NCBI RefSeq assembly: GCF_900129125.1
Contig: NZ_FQVJ01000002.1
Coordinates: 124,001-188,000, forward strand
Length of the DNA stretch: 64,000 bases
Direction: 5' to 3'
DNA from: Acidocella aminolytica 101 = DSM 11237
GTDB taxonomy: Bacteria; Pseudomonadota; Alphaproteobacteria; Acetobacterales; Acetobacteraceae
Shown piece by piece: positions 26,378 to 34,881 of the stretch (its first letter is position 1; each line of letters starts with the position of its first letter). The notes below the pieces were generated by a model. It was not told where the DNA came from and ran no database searches. It saw only the letters and a list, made by a program, of their open reading frames with translations. A program made the translations under genes and the position numbers.

Positions 26378-27309
26378 TGGACGAATTCGCGAGGATCGCG
26401 GCTTATTTTACTCCTTTAGCAGCGGAAGCGGGCAGGGGGCTGGCGGATGATGCAGCGGTACTGGCTCCCCCACCAGGGCGTGAACTGGTACTCACAGTGG
26501 ATCAAATGCTGGAAGGCGTGCATTTCCTTCCGGCCGACGATCCAGCGTTGGTGGCCCGGAAGCTGCTTCGCCGGAATTTATCTGACCTAGCGGCAATGGG
26601 GGCTTTGCCTCTGGGCTACCTGCTCACCACGGCGTTGCCAAAAACGGTTCCTGAATCCTGGCTGACGGCGTTTGTAACGGGGCTGGCGCAGGACCAAAGT
26701 ATATTTGGTATCGGGCTGTTTGGCGGCGACACTTCCTCGTCGCGCACGGATATTGGCCTCACCGCCACCCTTATAGGCCACGTTGCGCCGGGCCAGGCCC
26801 TGCCGCGCAATGGGGCGCGGGCAGGCGACAGGATCTTCGTCACCGGCACTATCGGCGATGCCGCGCTGGGGCTGGAAGCGCGGCAGGGTAGACTGGCGGA
26901 CCCTTCGGGCTGGCTCACCCGGCGCTCCTTGCTGCCGGACCCTCGTGTGGGGCTCCGCCTAGCGGGCATTGTTTCAGCTGCCATCGATATATCCGATGGA
27001 CTGGTGCAAGATCTCGGTCATCTTTGCCGCGGCAGCGGACTTGGCGCTGTTATCGAAGCTGAAAAAGTCCCACTGTCCGTTGAAGCGGCTGCCCTTGGCC
27101 CGGCCTATCTCGAAACGCGCCTGACCGGCGGTGACGATTACGAATTGCTGCTGGCCGTGCCGCCGCAACATATCGCGGCCCTCCGCGAAGCCTGTGGGGT
27201 TTTGCCCGTGACGGAAATAGGCATGTTTCAAGCCGGAAGCACCGTGCAGGTCGTGTCCGGTTCGGGCGAACCGCTCCGCCTTTCAGACTTGGGCTGGCGG
27301 CATTTTTAA
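26377..27309 (+). CDS. thiL: Thiamine-monophosphate kinase
   Basis: Phosphorylates thiamine monophosphate to the diphosphate, last step of cofactor synthesis (the cofactor used by DXS in this window). PurM-like fold: DDAAVLAPPPGRELVLTVDQMLEGVHF, LLRRNLSDLAAMGALP, GLFGGDTSSS, AIDISDGLVQDLGH and LTGGDDYELL. Length 310 is normal. The last 27 bases overlap the 3' end of the convergent metallopeptidase gene. This ends the plus-strand operon. Confidence 0.95.
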   Translation: MDEFARIAAYFTPLAAEAGRGLADDAAVLAPPPGRELVLTVDQMLEGVHFLPADDPALVARKLLRRNLSDLAAMGALPLGYLLTTALPKTVPESWLTAFVTGLAQDQSIFGIGLFGGDTSSSRTDIGLTATLIGHVAPGQALPRNGARAGDRIFVTGTIGDAALGLEARQGRLADPSGWLTRRSLLPDPRVGLRLAGIVSAAIDISDGLVQDLGHLCRGSGLGAVIEAEKVPLSVEAAALGPAYLETRLTGGDDYELLLAVPPQHIAALREACGVLPVTEIGMFQAGSTVQVVSGSGEPLRLSDLGWRHF

Positions 27310-28377
27310 TGCCTCTTCGCCGATTTGCCCCTGCACAAGGTGGTGAATGAAGCTGAGCTTGCCGATAACGGTTTCCGACAGAACAAACGGATATGAATCC
27401 GCATGGCCCATGGAGCGGTTCAGCGCATTCATGGCAAATGTAAGTGGTAACCAAGCTTGGATAAGCTGACCGACAGTCTTGGCTTTATAAGGATCAAAAT
27501 TGATGTCAGCGTGGAGCAGGTTCTCATCCATCCGGTACGGATGAATCCCCAGCCCAAAGGCCGAGGCGGTTTCCAGCGTGTCGGCAATGTGTAGATAATG
27601 CGCCCAACTCTCCGCGAAATCTTCCCAGGGGTGTGAACTGGCATAGGCTGAGATATAATTCTGTTCCCACTCTGGCGGCGGGCCTTGTTCGTAATGTGTT
27701 TGCAGGGCCTCGGCATAATCGAGCGTATCATCCCCAAACACGGCCCGGCAGGCTTGCAGTCGCCCACCATCGCGGACCAGAAGATTCCAATAATAATGGC
27801 CGATTTCATGGCGGAAATGTCCCAGCAGGGTACGGTAAGGCTCGCCCATCTCCTTGCGGAATCGCTCCCGCATCGCATCGTCGGCTTCTTTGAGGTTGAT
27901 GGTGATCAGCCCTTCATTATGCCCCGTCAGAATGCGCGGGCCAGGTTCTGGCGGGTCGGATAGAAAGTTGAATGCAAACCCTAGCACAGGCGCGTCAGCA
28001 AGATTCTTCAGGGGTAGTTTCAGCCGTAGTAGCGAGTAGAATAAACGATGCTTGGCAATTTCAGTGACACGCCAAGCCGTCAGGTTTTCGTCAATGGTAA
28101 GGTCAGGAATGGTCTGATTATGACGGCAGGCGATACAAAGCCCATCCAGGTGTGCCGCGGCTTTCGGTACCAACCAATTGCAGACGCCATGCCCCGCGTT
28201 CCGGCAATAGCTAAAAAGCTGTCCACCACCCAGCGGCTGAAGCCCCGCTTCCAGCGTCTCCAATGTCAGCAGAGACAATGTATCCGCTGAAAAGCCCAGG
28301 GCATAACCGCACCTGCCACAGACATTATTCTCGAAAAACAATGTCTGACCGCAAGATTTGCAGAGAAACAGACGCAC
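27283..28377 (-). CDS. Zinc-ribbon putative metallopeptidase (DUF2248-like)
   Basis: A 364-residue cytoplasmic protein. The N-terminus carries two likely zinc ribbons (Cys 6/9/20/23, then Cys 58/66/81/84). A HEIGH motif (His 190, Glu 191, His 194) in GHFRHEIGHYYWNLL, with a downstream DFAESWAHYLH segment that could give the third ligand, points to a zinc peptidase. Such proteins are annotated as putative zinc-binding peptidases; substrate unknown. The GTG start at 28377 is forced because the first ribbon begins at residue 6. The ribosome-binding GAAGGG lies inside a terminator hairpin (28378-28411), so expression may depend on read-through. Confidence 0.78.
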   Translation of the reverse strand: MRLFLCKSCGQTLFFENNVCGRCGYALGFSADTLSLLTLETLEAGLQPLGGGQLFSYCRNAGHGVCNWLVPKAAAHLDGLCIACRHNQTIPDLTIDENLTAWRVTEIAKHRLFYSLLRLKLPLKNLADAPVLGFAFNFLSDPPEPGPRILTGHNEGLITINLKEADDAMRERFRKEMGEPYRTLLGHFRHEIGHYYWNLLVRDGGRLQACRAVFGDDTLDYAEALQTHYEQGPPPEWEQNYISAYASSHPWEDFAESWAHYLHIADTLETASAFGLGIHPYRMDENLLHADINFDPYKAKTVGQLIQAWLPLTFAMNALNRSMGHADSYPFVLSETVIGKLSFIHHLVQGQIGEEALKMPPAQV

Positions 28378-28411
28378 GAAAAACCCTTCAATTCAGTCTT
28401 GAATTGAAGGG
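28378..28411 (-). terminator. Terminator after rpmG that overlaps the metallopeptidase ribosome site
   Basis: On the minus strand CCCTTCAATTCA and TGAATTGAAGGG (12-bp perfect arms, 4-base loop) are followed by TTTTTC, immediately before the GTG at 28377. Confidence 0.85.
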
Positions 28412-28476
28412 CATGTTAGACCCATATGGGCTGAAATTTGTGTGAAGTTTCAGCCATTTGCAGCTAAGGCCGCGAA

Positions 28477-28644
28477 TTACTTGATCTTCGCTTCCTTGAA
28501 CTTCACGTGCTTACGCACGACGGGGTCATACTTGTTCAGTTCCAGCTTCTGCGTCTGCGCGCGGGCATTCTTCTTGGTCACATAGAAGTAGCCGGTATCG
28601 GCGGTGGACACGAGCTTGATTTGGACGACGTTCGATTTGGCCAT
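28477..28644 (-). CDS. rpmG: 50S ribosomal protein L33
   Basis: A 55-residue ribosomal protein, translated by hand from the minus strand. It starts [18 protein letters not shown], continues [29 protein letters not shown] and KFKEAKIK. This matches the cysteine-free L33 of alphaproteobacteria. A ribosome site (GGAGATTC) lies upstream of ATG 28644. It follows the S41 peptidase gene by 63 bases on the same strand and is closed by the strong hairpin at 28378-28411. Confidence 0.95.
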   Translation of the reverse strand: MAKSNVVQIKLVSTADTGYFYVTKKNARAQTQKLELNKYDPVVRKHVKFKEAKIK

Positions 28645-28707
28645 AATAAGAATCTCCGAGAGCGGGCCGTATGGCCCAGTTTTCCAGGTTTCGTCAAGCG
28701 CCTGACG

Positions 28708-30240
28708 TCAATGCAGCAGTGCAGCTTGATACATTTTATCATTACTCAGGATCGCGGCAGCCGCCTGCTCATCCAGCTCCCCGCCAATATCGGCTGGACA
28801 GTTCGCGCGCAAGGCCAGCATCGCGTCAATGCTCACTGGCGGGCGCATAGCCCTGGCTTTGGCCAGCACGGGCGCCAGCAAATTATGCCCTTTTGCCAGC
28901 GCGGCAAGTTGCTGGTTGAGAGAATCGGGGCCATTGCTGGTGCAGACCTGCGGCATTAGCCCCAACCCTTGCAGCGGCCAGCCGCGTGGCGCTAAAACCC
29001 GGCTCCAGGTCACAAAAAGTTCTCCGCCGCCGGGCAGGGAGGTGACTGTTTGCACCAGCCCTTTGCCCAGCGTTTCCGAGCCGATTACTACGGCCCGCCC
29101 GTCATCGGCCAAAGCGGCGGACAGGATTTCCGCCGCGCTGGCGGTTTGGCCGTCCACAAGTACGGCTATTTTGGCACCCTCGGTCAAATCCGCTCCTTCT
29201 GCCGTGAAGTGTTGGTCGGCATCGGGGTCGCGTCCGTTTGTTTCGGCAATCGGGCCGGATTGCAGCAGCGTATCCGCGACGAGAACCGCTTGGCGCAGCA
29301 CGCCACCCCGGTTGCCGCGCAAATCCAGTACCAGCGCGTTGGGCGACGGCGTTTGTGCCATTACGCTGGCCAATGCCTGCGCAAATTGATCGCCTGTTCC
29401 CTTATTGAATCCATCAATCTTGAGAACCGCGATTCCCGTGCCCAAAGGTGGCTCCACAAAGACGGTCTCAGGCGGAATAAAGCCGCGTTTCAGCGTGAAG
29501 TTTTGGGGATTTGAATCGGTGCCATCCGTTGGATCAATGATGGAGATAGAAAAAGCGGTGCCAGGCAACCCGGCCATACCTCTGTTCAGCGCCTCTACCA
29601 TGCCAGGATAGGCTTTGCGGCCATTAACAGTGGAAACAACCATCTGCGGTTGCAAGCCAGCATTTGCTGCCGGACTGTCTGCTGCAACACTTGCCACCAC
29701 AACCCGGCCCTCCTTCGAGGTCAACGTCACGCCTGTGCCCGCCAGACCGGTAATCATCAACTGGTCCTGAGCGGCCTGCACCGGGCCTTCATAGCGGGAG
29801 TATGGGTCAAAATGGTTGAACAGCTCGTCGAAGAAATTGCTGATAATCCCCTGCGTCCCGGCCTGTTGTAACGGCACAGAGGCCGCATAGGCCGCCGCCG
29901 CAACCTTGCCGGCGGCTTGCCCCCAGCCAGCGGCATCCTTGGCGGCTGGGGCAGGCACCGCCAAAAGCAGCCGGTCCGGCCCATAAAGCCTAATTTCACC
30001 ATCTTGCAGCTTGGTGTTCAGGTTGGGATCCAGCGCCGCGAGGCCATTAAGTCCCCACAATGTCATTTGCGGAATGGTCACTGGGTTCAGCGCGCGCGGT
30101 GCAATATAGGCTAGCGCCGCAGACCACACGCTGGCGGCGGCGGCGCTGTCAAAAGCTGTTGTCGAGGCTTCTGCCGGGCGGGCGCACAAACCCACCGGCA
30201 GCAACAGGCACAGCAGAAAGAGAATAACCTTCCGCTTCAC
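28708..30240 (-). CDS. S41-family C-terminal processing peptidase with PDZ domain
   Basis: A 510-residue exported serine protease. A signal peptide (ILFLLCLLLPVGLCA) covers residues 5-20. An alpha-helical N-terminal region precedes a PDZ domain (about 160-250: GLAGTGVTLTSKEGRVVV, ADSPAANAGLQPQMV). The S41 core contains LVLDLRGNRGGVL and the Ser/Lys dyad, Ser 368 in GQTASAAEIL and Lys 393 in ETLGKGLVQT. A cysteine pair near the C-terminus may form a disulfide. It overlaps rnr by four bases. The sequence between signal and PDZ is unlike CtpA of other operons, so I give no symbol. Confidence 0.85.
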   Translation of the reverse strand: MKRKVILFLLCLLLPVGLCARPAEASTTAFDSAAAASVWSAALAYIAPRALNPVTIPQMTLWGLNGLAALDPNLNTKLQDGEIRLYGPDRLLLAVPAPAAKDAAGWGQAAGKVAAAAYAASVPLQQAGTQGIISNFFDELFNHFDPYSRYEGPVQAAQDQLMITGLAGTGVTLTSKEGRVVVASVAADSPAANAGLQPQMVVSTVNGRKAYPGMVEALNRGMAGLPGTAFSISIIDPTDGTDSNPQNFTLKRGFIPPETVFVEPPLGTGIAVLKIDGFNKGTGDQFAQALASVMAQTPSPNALVLDLRGNRGGVLRQAVLVADTLLQSGPIAETNGRDPDADQHFTAEGADLTEGAKIAVLVDGQTASAAEILSAALADDGRAVVIGSETLGKGLVQTVTSLPGGGELFVTWSRVLAPRGWPLQGLGLMPQVCTSNGPDSLNQQLAALAKGHNLLAPVLAKARAMRPPVSIDAMLALRANCPADIGGELDEQAAAAILSNDKMYQAALLH

Positions 30241-32471
30241 CGCCGCTTCTTCTGCTGGGCTTTAGCTTGTCTCACGGGCTTCATGCGGTTGCCCGTGCGC
30301 CGCTGGACGGCCTGGGTTTCTGGCATCCCGGTCAGGCCGAAAAGCAGCCCACCTGTTATGGGTTTTGCCTCGTTCAGCCGAACTTCAATCTCCTGCGTGA
30401 GGGAAAACACAACGCGGCTCCGACGGCCGGACAAGGTTTGAGCGCGTTCATCATAAACCCACGCATCGTCCGGCAGACTCGCCATACTCAAGAACCCGCT
30501 TGCACCACTTTCCGTTAAAGTGGCGAATAGACCAAATTTCGTCACCCCCGAAATCCGGGCATGGAACAACTCTCCCACACGGTGTTGCAAATACAGCGCA
30601 AGATAACGGTCGATCGAATCGCGTTCAGCCAAAGTGGCGCGGCGTTCCGTGGCGGTGATCTGTTCGGCGGTGTCGGCAAAGGCAGCTATTTCTTCATCCG
30701 TCAAACCATCTCGTCCCAGCTTTAGCCCCTTGATTAGCGCGCGATGCACAAGAAGGTCGGCGTAGCGGCGGATGGGCGATGTGAAATGCGCATAGCGCGT
30801 TAAAGCAAGACCGAAATGTCCAATATTATCAGGGGCGTACTCAGCCTGGCTTTGGGCGCGCAGCATCGTTTCATTGACCATTGTGGCTGATGGCGTGCCT
30901 TCTACCAGCTTCAAGATCCCGTCAAGATCTCGTGGATGTAACTGGTCGCCGGGCTTCAAAGAAATATCGAGTGTGGCGAGAAAGCTCCGCAAATTGTCCA
31001 GCTTCTCAGGTGAGGGCGGGGCGTGTACGCGGTACATGCAAGGCAGCTTCAGACGCTCTAACTCTTCCGCAGCGCAGACATTCGCCAGGATCATGAATTC
31101 CTCGATCAGCTTATGCGCATCCAGTCGTGGGCGCGGGGCGATGTTCTGCACCTGCCCCGCCGCATCCAGCGTGACCTTGCGTTCCGGCAGGTCGAGGTCA
31201 AGCGTGCCGCGGCGTTTCCGTGCTTCGCTCAGCGCATGAAACGCCGCGAAGAGATGTCCGTGATTTTCAGGATTATCCTCAAACTCTGCCTGAACCTCGT
31301 CATAGGTCTTGCGTGCGGCGGAACGCATCAGCCCACGCCCGAATTTATGGTTCAGCTTGGTGCCATGTACGTCGATATGGATTTCGACGAACAAACAGCC
31401 GCGCTCCTCATCCGGCTTTAAGGAGCAGAGGCCGTTGGAGAGGGCTTCTGGCAGCATCGGCACTACGCGGTCCGGGAAGTAGCAGCTATTGCCGCGCAGT
31501 CGCGCCTCGATATCCAGCGCGCTGCGCGGTTTTACATAATGTGCCACATCCGCAATGGCGACAATCAGCCGATAGCCGTGTGGCTCAGGGGCGGCAAACA
31601 CAGCGTCGTCGAAATCCCTGGCGTCGGCACCGTCGATGGTAATAAGCGGCAGGTCGCGCAGATCTGTGCGCTTACCCAGCGCTACATTCCGGGCGCGTTT
31701 GGCTTCCTTGAGCGCCGCTTCGGGGAAATCCATTGGAATCCCGTGCTGAGCGATGGCGATAAGGCTGACCGAGCGTGCATCGTTGGCATTGCCTAGACGC
31801 TCGGTGATGCGCGCAGGTTTGGGGCCGAAGGGCTTGCCGGGCAGCGGTTCAGCGCGGACAATCTCGCCCTCCTCGGCATCCATTGTTTCGCTGGCCGGGA
31901 TTATCCATTCGCCTTTCTGCCGCCGGTTTGTGGACTCGATTCGTCCGCCATGCGGGGTTTTATGAAAAAGCCCGACAATGCTGCCGCTTTGGCCTTCTAC
32001 ACGTTTGATTGTCCGCCCTTCATACTTGTCCGGGCCAATACGTCTTAGCCGAGCGAGCACCCTTGCCCCTGGAGCTAGCGCGGCCGCGCCCTTGCGTTCC
32101 GGCTGCATGAAAATTACGGGCGGCTTTCCAACAGCGTCCCATGTCACCGGCCGGGCGATCGCTTCTCCATCACGGTCGATACCGGTGACTTCTACCATGA
32201 CGTTTTCCGGCAAGCGCCCCGCTTCAACATAGCGCCTGCGTCCTGCGCGTTCGGCGTGCCCATCAACCTCCAGAGATTTCATGATGCCCCGCAGCGCCTT
32301 GCGGTCCTCCGGCGCGACGGAAAAGGCGCGGACCACATCCCGAAAATGCGGCACGCCTTCCGCCTCAGACAGAAAACGCTTCACCGCGTCGCGGGTGGGC
32401 AACGTTGCACGCCGCGCTTCCTTAGCGGGTTTCAGGGGTTTGGGCTTGGTCTGCTTATGCCTAGTCTTCAT
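30237..32471 (-). CDS. rnr: Ribonuclease R
   Basis: 3'-5' exoribonuclease of the RNB family, able to degrade structured RNA. Order: basic N-terminus, winged-helix region (FLSEAEGVPHFRDVVRAF), cold-shock domains, the RNB catalytic domain with LPLITIDGADARDFDDAVF holding the metal-binding aspartates, and a C-terminal S1 domain (HARISGVTKFGLFATLTESG) followed by a Lys/Arg-rich tail. Length 744 matches RNase R. It is first in a minus-strand unit with the S41 peptidase (ATGA overlap) and rpmG. Confidence 0.95.
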   Translation of the reverse strand: MKTRHKQTKPKPLKPAKEARRATLPTRDAVKRFLSEAEGVPHFRDVVRAFSVAPEDRKALRGIMKSLEVDGHAERAGRRRYVEAGRLPENVMVEVTGIDRDGEAIARPVTWDAVGKPPVIFMQPERKGAAALAPGARVLARLRRIGPDKYEGRTIKRVEGQSGSIVGLFHKTPHGGRIESTNRRQKGEWIIPASETMDAEEGEIVRAEPLPGKPFGPKPARITERLGNANDARSVSLIAIAQHGIPMDFPEAALKEAKRARNVALGKRTDLRDLPLITIDGADARDFDDAVFAAPEPHGYRLIVAIADVAHYVKPRSALDIEARLRGNSCYFPDRVVPMLPEALSNGLCSLKPDEERGCLFVEIHIDVHGTKLNHKFGRGLMRSAARKTYDEVQAEFEDNPENHGHLFAAFHALSEARKRRGTLDLDLPERKVTLDAAGQVQNIAPRPRLDAHKLIEEFMILANVCAAEELERLKLPCMYRVHAPPSPEKLDNLRSFLATLDISLKPGDQLHPRDLDGILKLVEGTPSATMVNETMLRAQSQAEYAPDNIGHFGLALTRYAHFTSPIRRYADLLVHRALIKGLKLGRDGLTDEEIAAFADTAEQITATERRATLAERDSIDRYLALYLQHRVGELFHARISGVTKFGLFATLTESGASGFLSMASLPDDAWVYDERAQTLSGRRSRVVFSLTQEIEVRLNEAKPITGGLLFGLTGMPETQAVQRRTGNRMKPVRQAKAQQKKRR

Positions 32472-33291
32472 AATTCCCAGTATGGGGCTGAGGAGCGCTT
32501 ACGACCATGCCCTTACTGTTTAGATCATTCATATCGTTCCTGGAGGTATGACTCATTGATTGTTTGTTAGATTCAGGTAACCGGTGGCTGTGAGGGTTGG
32601 GAGGCTTCTAATTAAGCCTTATGAGCTAACATTAACCCCTTGAATTGCTTTGGTTTACTTTGCTTAGAAGAGGCTTCTTCTGAGATTGCTGGCATAGAAA
32701 TCAATGTTCCCGGGAAATTTGGCGAAGTTGATGGGCAAACTAGCCTTTTATCCTTGCTCAGTTTGCGCGCCAGCCTTTCGATATCGGTCTGAAACGCCGG
32801 TCGGCGGCCGCTATAGTATTCTGTTTTGTTTTACCCTCCAGGGGCGCTGGCGCTATACCGCCTTTAGCTCTTCAGAGCCCGGTCGCCACATCACGCTGCT
32901 TTGTCTCACCGCGGCCCTGGTCGTTACCCCCCAGACTCGAAAGATAAGTCGTCTCCTGGCGTGTATTGGGGGGGAGGCGTGGGGGTGAGGGGAGGCCACG
33001 CCTTGGGTGATGAAGGCATATGGATCGACCGTCCCACGAAACTTTTCTGCCCCTGTGCGCGATGGTTTATCAGCCTGCCAATCGTTGCCGTGCCGTAAAG
33101 CCAGCTGCGAGCCCAATTGCCTTTTCCAACCCAAAATCAAGCCAAAGCCATTGACGGCTCCTCTCCAACCCTATAGAGCCCCGCGACGTTGCCGGGAACG
33201 TGGACGGGCGGTGGTCGCTCGCGCCCGCTCTTTGCCGTGAAAACGGAAAAGAGACTACTGGCGGAATTTGAACAAGAAAGGTGTACGCGCC
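32472..33291. promoter_or_regulatory. 820-bp gap before rpsD with hairpins
   Basis: No convincing gene. The rnr side is AT-rich and contains inverted repeat AGGCTT-CTAATT-AAGCCT (32602-32619), probably around the rnr promoter. A second repeat GGCGTGG/CCACGCC spans about 32978-33003. The most striking element is a hairpin at 33228-33253: CTCTTTGCCGT, loop GAAA, ACGGAAAAGAG with a single G-A mismatch, about 38 bases before the rpsD start. It could be a leader element. No tmRNA, 6S, SRP or RNase P signature was recognised. Confidence 0.4.
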
Positions 33292-33906
33292 GTGACCAAG
33301 CGCAATGAAAGCAAGTATAAGATTAACCGCCGTCTGGGCGTTAATCTGTGGGGCCGCGCTAAATCTCCCGTGAACAAGCGCGAGTATGGCCCTGGACAGC
33401 ATGGCCAGCGTCGCAAGAAGCCGTCGGACTTCGGCGTGCAGCTCATGGCGAAGCAGAAACTGAAGGGCTATTACGGCAACATCTCCGAAAAGACCTTCTA
33501 CAAGTACTATGAAGAGGCCGTGCGTCGTAAGGGTGACACCTCCGAGAACCTGATCGGTCTTCTGGAGCGCCGGCTGGATGCGGTTGTGTACCGCATGAAG
33601 TTCGCGATCACCCCGTTTGCTGCCCGCCAGTTCGTGTCTCATGGTCACGTGCTCGTTAACGGCCAGAAGGTGAACATCCCCTCCTACCTCGTGAAGGATG
33701 AGGACGTGATCGAAGTGCGCGAGAAGTCCAAGCAGTTGGCAATCGTGCTCGACTCCGTGCAGAGTGCTGAGCGTGACGTGCCGGAATATATTGAGGTTGA
33801 TCACCGCGCGATGAAGGGCCGCTATCTACGCGCGCCCAAGCTAGCGGATGTGCCTTTCCCGGTGCAGATGGAACCGCACCTCGTGGTCGAGTTCTACTCC
33901 CGCTAA
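33292..33906 (+). CDS. rpsD: 30S ribosomal protein S4
   Basis: Primary 16S rRNA-binding protein that nucleates 30S assembly. It reads [20 protein letters not shown], then [20 protein letters not shown], and an S4 RNA-binding domain near residues 95-155 ([34 protein letters not shown]). I chose GTG 33292, preceded by AAAGG, since family members begin at this TKR block; the longer in-frame start would add eight residues. 204 residues. It stands alone here, not in the alpha operon, as in other alphaproteobacteria, and is closed by its own terminator. Confidence 0.96.
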   Translation: MTKRNESKYKINRRLGVNLWGRAKSPVNKREYGPGQHGQRRKKPSDFGVQLMAKQKLKGYYGNISEKTFYKYYEEAVRRKGDTSENLIGLLERRLDAVVYRMKFAITPFAARQFVSHGHVLVNGQKVNIPSYLVKDEDVIEVREKSKQLAIVLDSVQSAERDVPEYIEVDHRAMKGRYLRAPKLADVPFPVQMEPHLVVEFYSR

Positions 33907-33932
33907 TCTCTCTGCTTTTGGGCGGATTATAG

Positions 33933-33959
33933 AAACGGCGCCTTCGGGTGCCGTTTTTC
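33933..33959 (+). terminator. rpsD terminator
   Basis: AAACGGCGCC, tetraloop TTCG, GGTGCCGTTTTTC: a compact hairpin with T run 26 bases after the rpsD stop. Confidence 0.92.
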
Positions 33960-34038
33960 TTTGTCACATCATCGAGATGGTGTCGTTACAGGCGCTGCAT
34001 ACCAATCAGCCTCCTACACGTTGAATTGGAGTTTGTTT

Positions 34039-34428
34039 ATGCGCCGTATTTTGCTTGCCTCCGTCCTTGCTCTGGCGCCGGCCGTCGCTTTTGCTCAGGG
34101 GGCGGATGACAATGCCAATCCTCCTCTGCCGCCCTCAGGCATAGGTGGCCCTGGCGCCGGTTGGTCACATCAGGGCAAAAGGCATCACTGGATGAGCCCA
34201 GAACAGATACTGATGGCCTTTTATGCGGCAAATACATCTCATGATGGGCATTTGACCCTGGCCCAGGCCAAGGCTGCCAATTTCAAACCCGTTGTTGAGC
34301 ATTTCAGTGAGATCGACGCCAACAAGAAGGGCTACGTAACATTTTACGACATCCAGGCTTGGCGTCTTGATGAATTTGCCAAGCATCTGGAAAAGCGCGC
34401 CGACGAGTTGCGCGCCAAAGATCAATGA
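34039..34428 (+). CDS. Exported EF-hand domain protein
   Basis: A 129-residue protein with a signal peptide (RRILLASVLALAPAVAFA, cleavage near residue 19). A Pro/Gly/His-rich linker follows, then two helix-loop-helix units: NTSHDGHLTLAQAKA and DANKKGYVTFYDIQAW, each close to the DxDxDG calcium loop pattern, although the first has N at position 1 and S at 3. A Lys/Glu-rich helix closes the protein. Calcium binding in the periplasm is likely but not certain. ATG 34039 begins the signal peptide; the in-frame sequence upstream is not coding-like. It converges on the next small gene. Confidence 0.75.
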   Translation: MRRILLASVLALAPAVAFAQGADDNANPPLPPSGIGGPGAGWSHQGKRHHWMSPEQILMAFYAANTSHDGHLTLAQAKAANFKPVVEHFSEIDANKKGYVTFYDIQAWRLDEFAKHLEKRADELRAKDQ

Positions 34429-34432
34429 TTTG

Positions 34433-34463
34433 AAAACAGCCGGGGCGTGAAAGCGTCCCGGCT
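34433..34463. terminator. Convergent terminator between the two small secreted-protein genes
   Basis: AGCCGGGGCGT pairs with GCGTCCCGGCT; the minus-strand reading ends in TGTTTTC, so it best serves the minus-strand gene. Confidence 0.65.
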
Positions 34464-34485
34464 CAGTCATTTACCGTTTCAGCCC

Positions 34486-34785
34486 TTAGTGGGATCCCTG
34501 CCGCCCCGTGGGAAAGCTCGGTTTGCTATCTTGTGCCGGGTCCCCTGTCACGAACATCTGGTGCAGAACATCACCCCAGCTCGGATTCTGGCCGCTCTGG
34601 TCGGATGCGCTGCTAGTATCCGTTGCAATTTGCCCTTTGCCATTCGTCGTCACGTTTGGTGTTGAAGTCTCCGCGGGACCGAAAAGATGGATCACGATTC
34701 CCGAAGGCTTGGGTTTAGGGTCTTGCCTTGCCCAGGTGGGACCAGCGAGCAGACACCCCAGCGCAGCGGCGGTCAGAATTTTCAA
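34486..34785 (-). CDS. Small exported protein of unknown function
   Basis: 99 residues with an apparent signal peptide (MKILTAAALGCLLAGPTWA) and a Pro/Ser/Thr-rich low-complexity mature part (KPKPSGIVIHLFGPAETS, TDTSSASDQSGQNPSW, GDVLHQMFVTGDPAQDSKPS). The start is TTG 34785 with GGAG seven bases upstream. I recognise no family. It lies 96 bases downstream of the PAS/GGDEF-like gene on the same strand and faces the EF-hand gene. It could be a real lineage-specific secreted protein; coding evidence is the signal peptide plus ribosome site only. Confidence 0.5.
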   Translation of the reverse strand: MKILTAAALGCLLAGPTWARQDPKPKPSGIVIHLFGPAETSTPNVTTNGKGQIATDTSSASDQSGQNPSWGDVLHQMFVTGDPAQDSKPSFPTGRQGSH

Positions 34786-34881
34786 AGTGAAGCTCCAGAA
34801 GCATTTTGCCCAGCATTGCGCTCCTGTTGCGACCAGGCAAGACGTTCCTGCGCAATGGGCCTATGCCGGCGCCGGCTACCA

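Noticed and set aside
32704-32988. 94-codon plus-strand frame in the gap before rpsD
   Set aside because: No ribosome site, mixed composition and no recognisable family; more likely non-coding.
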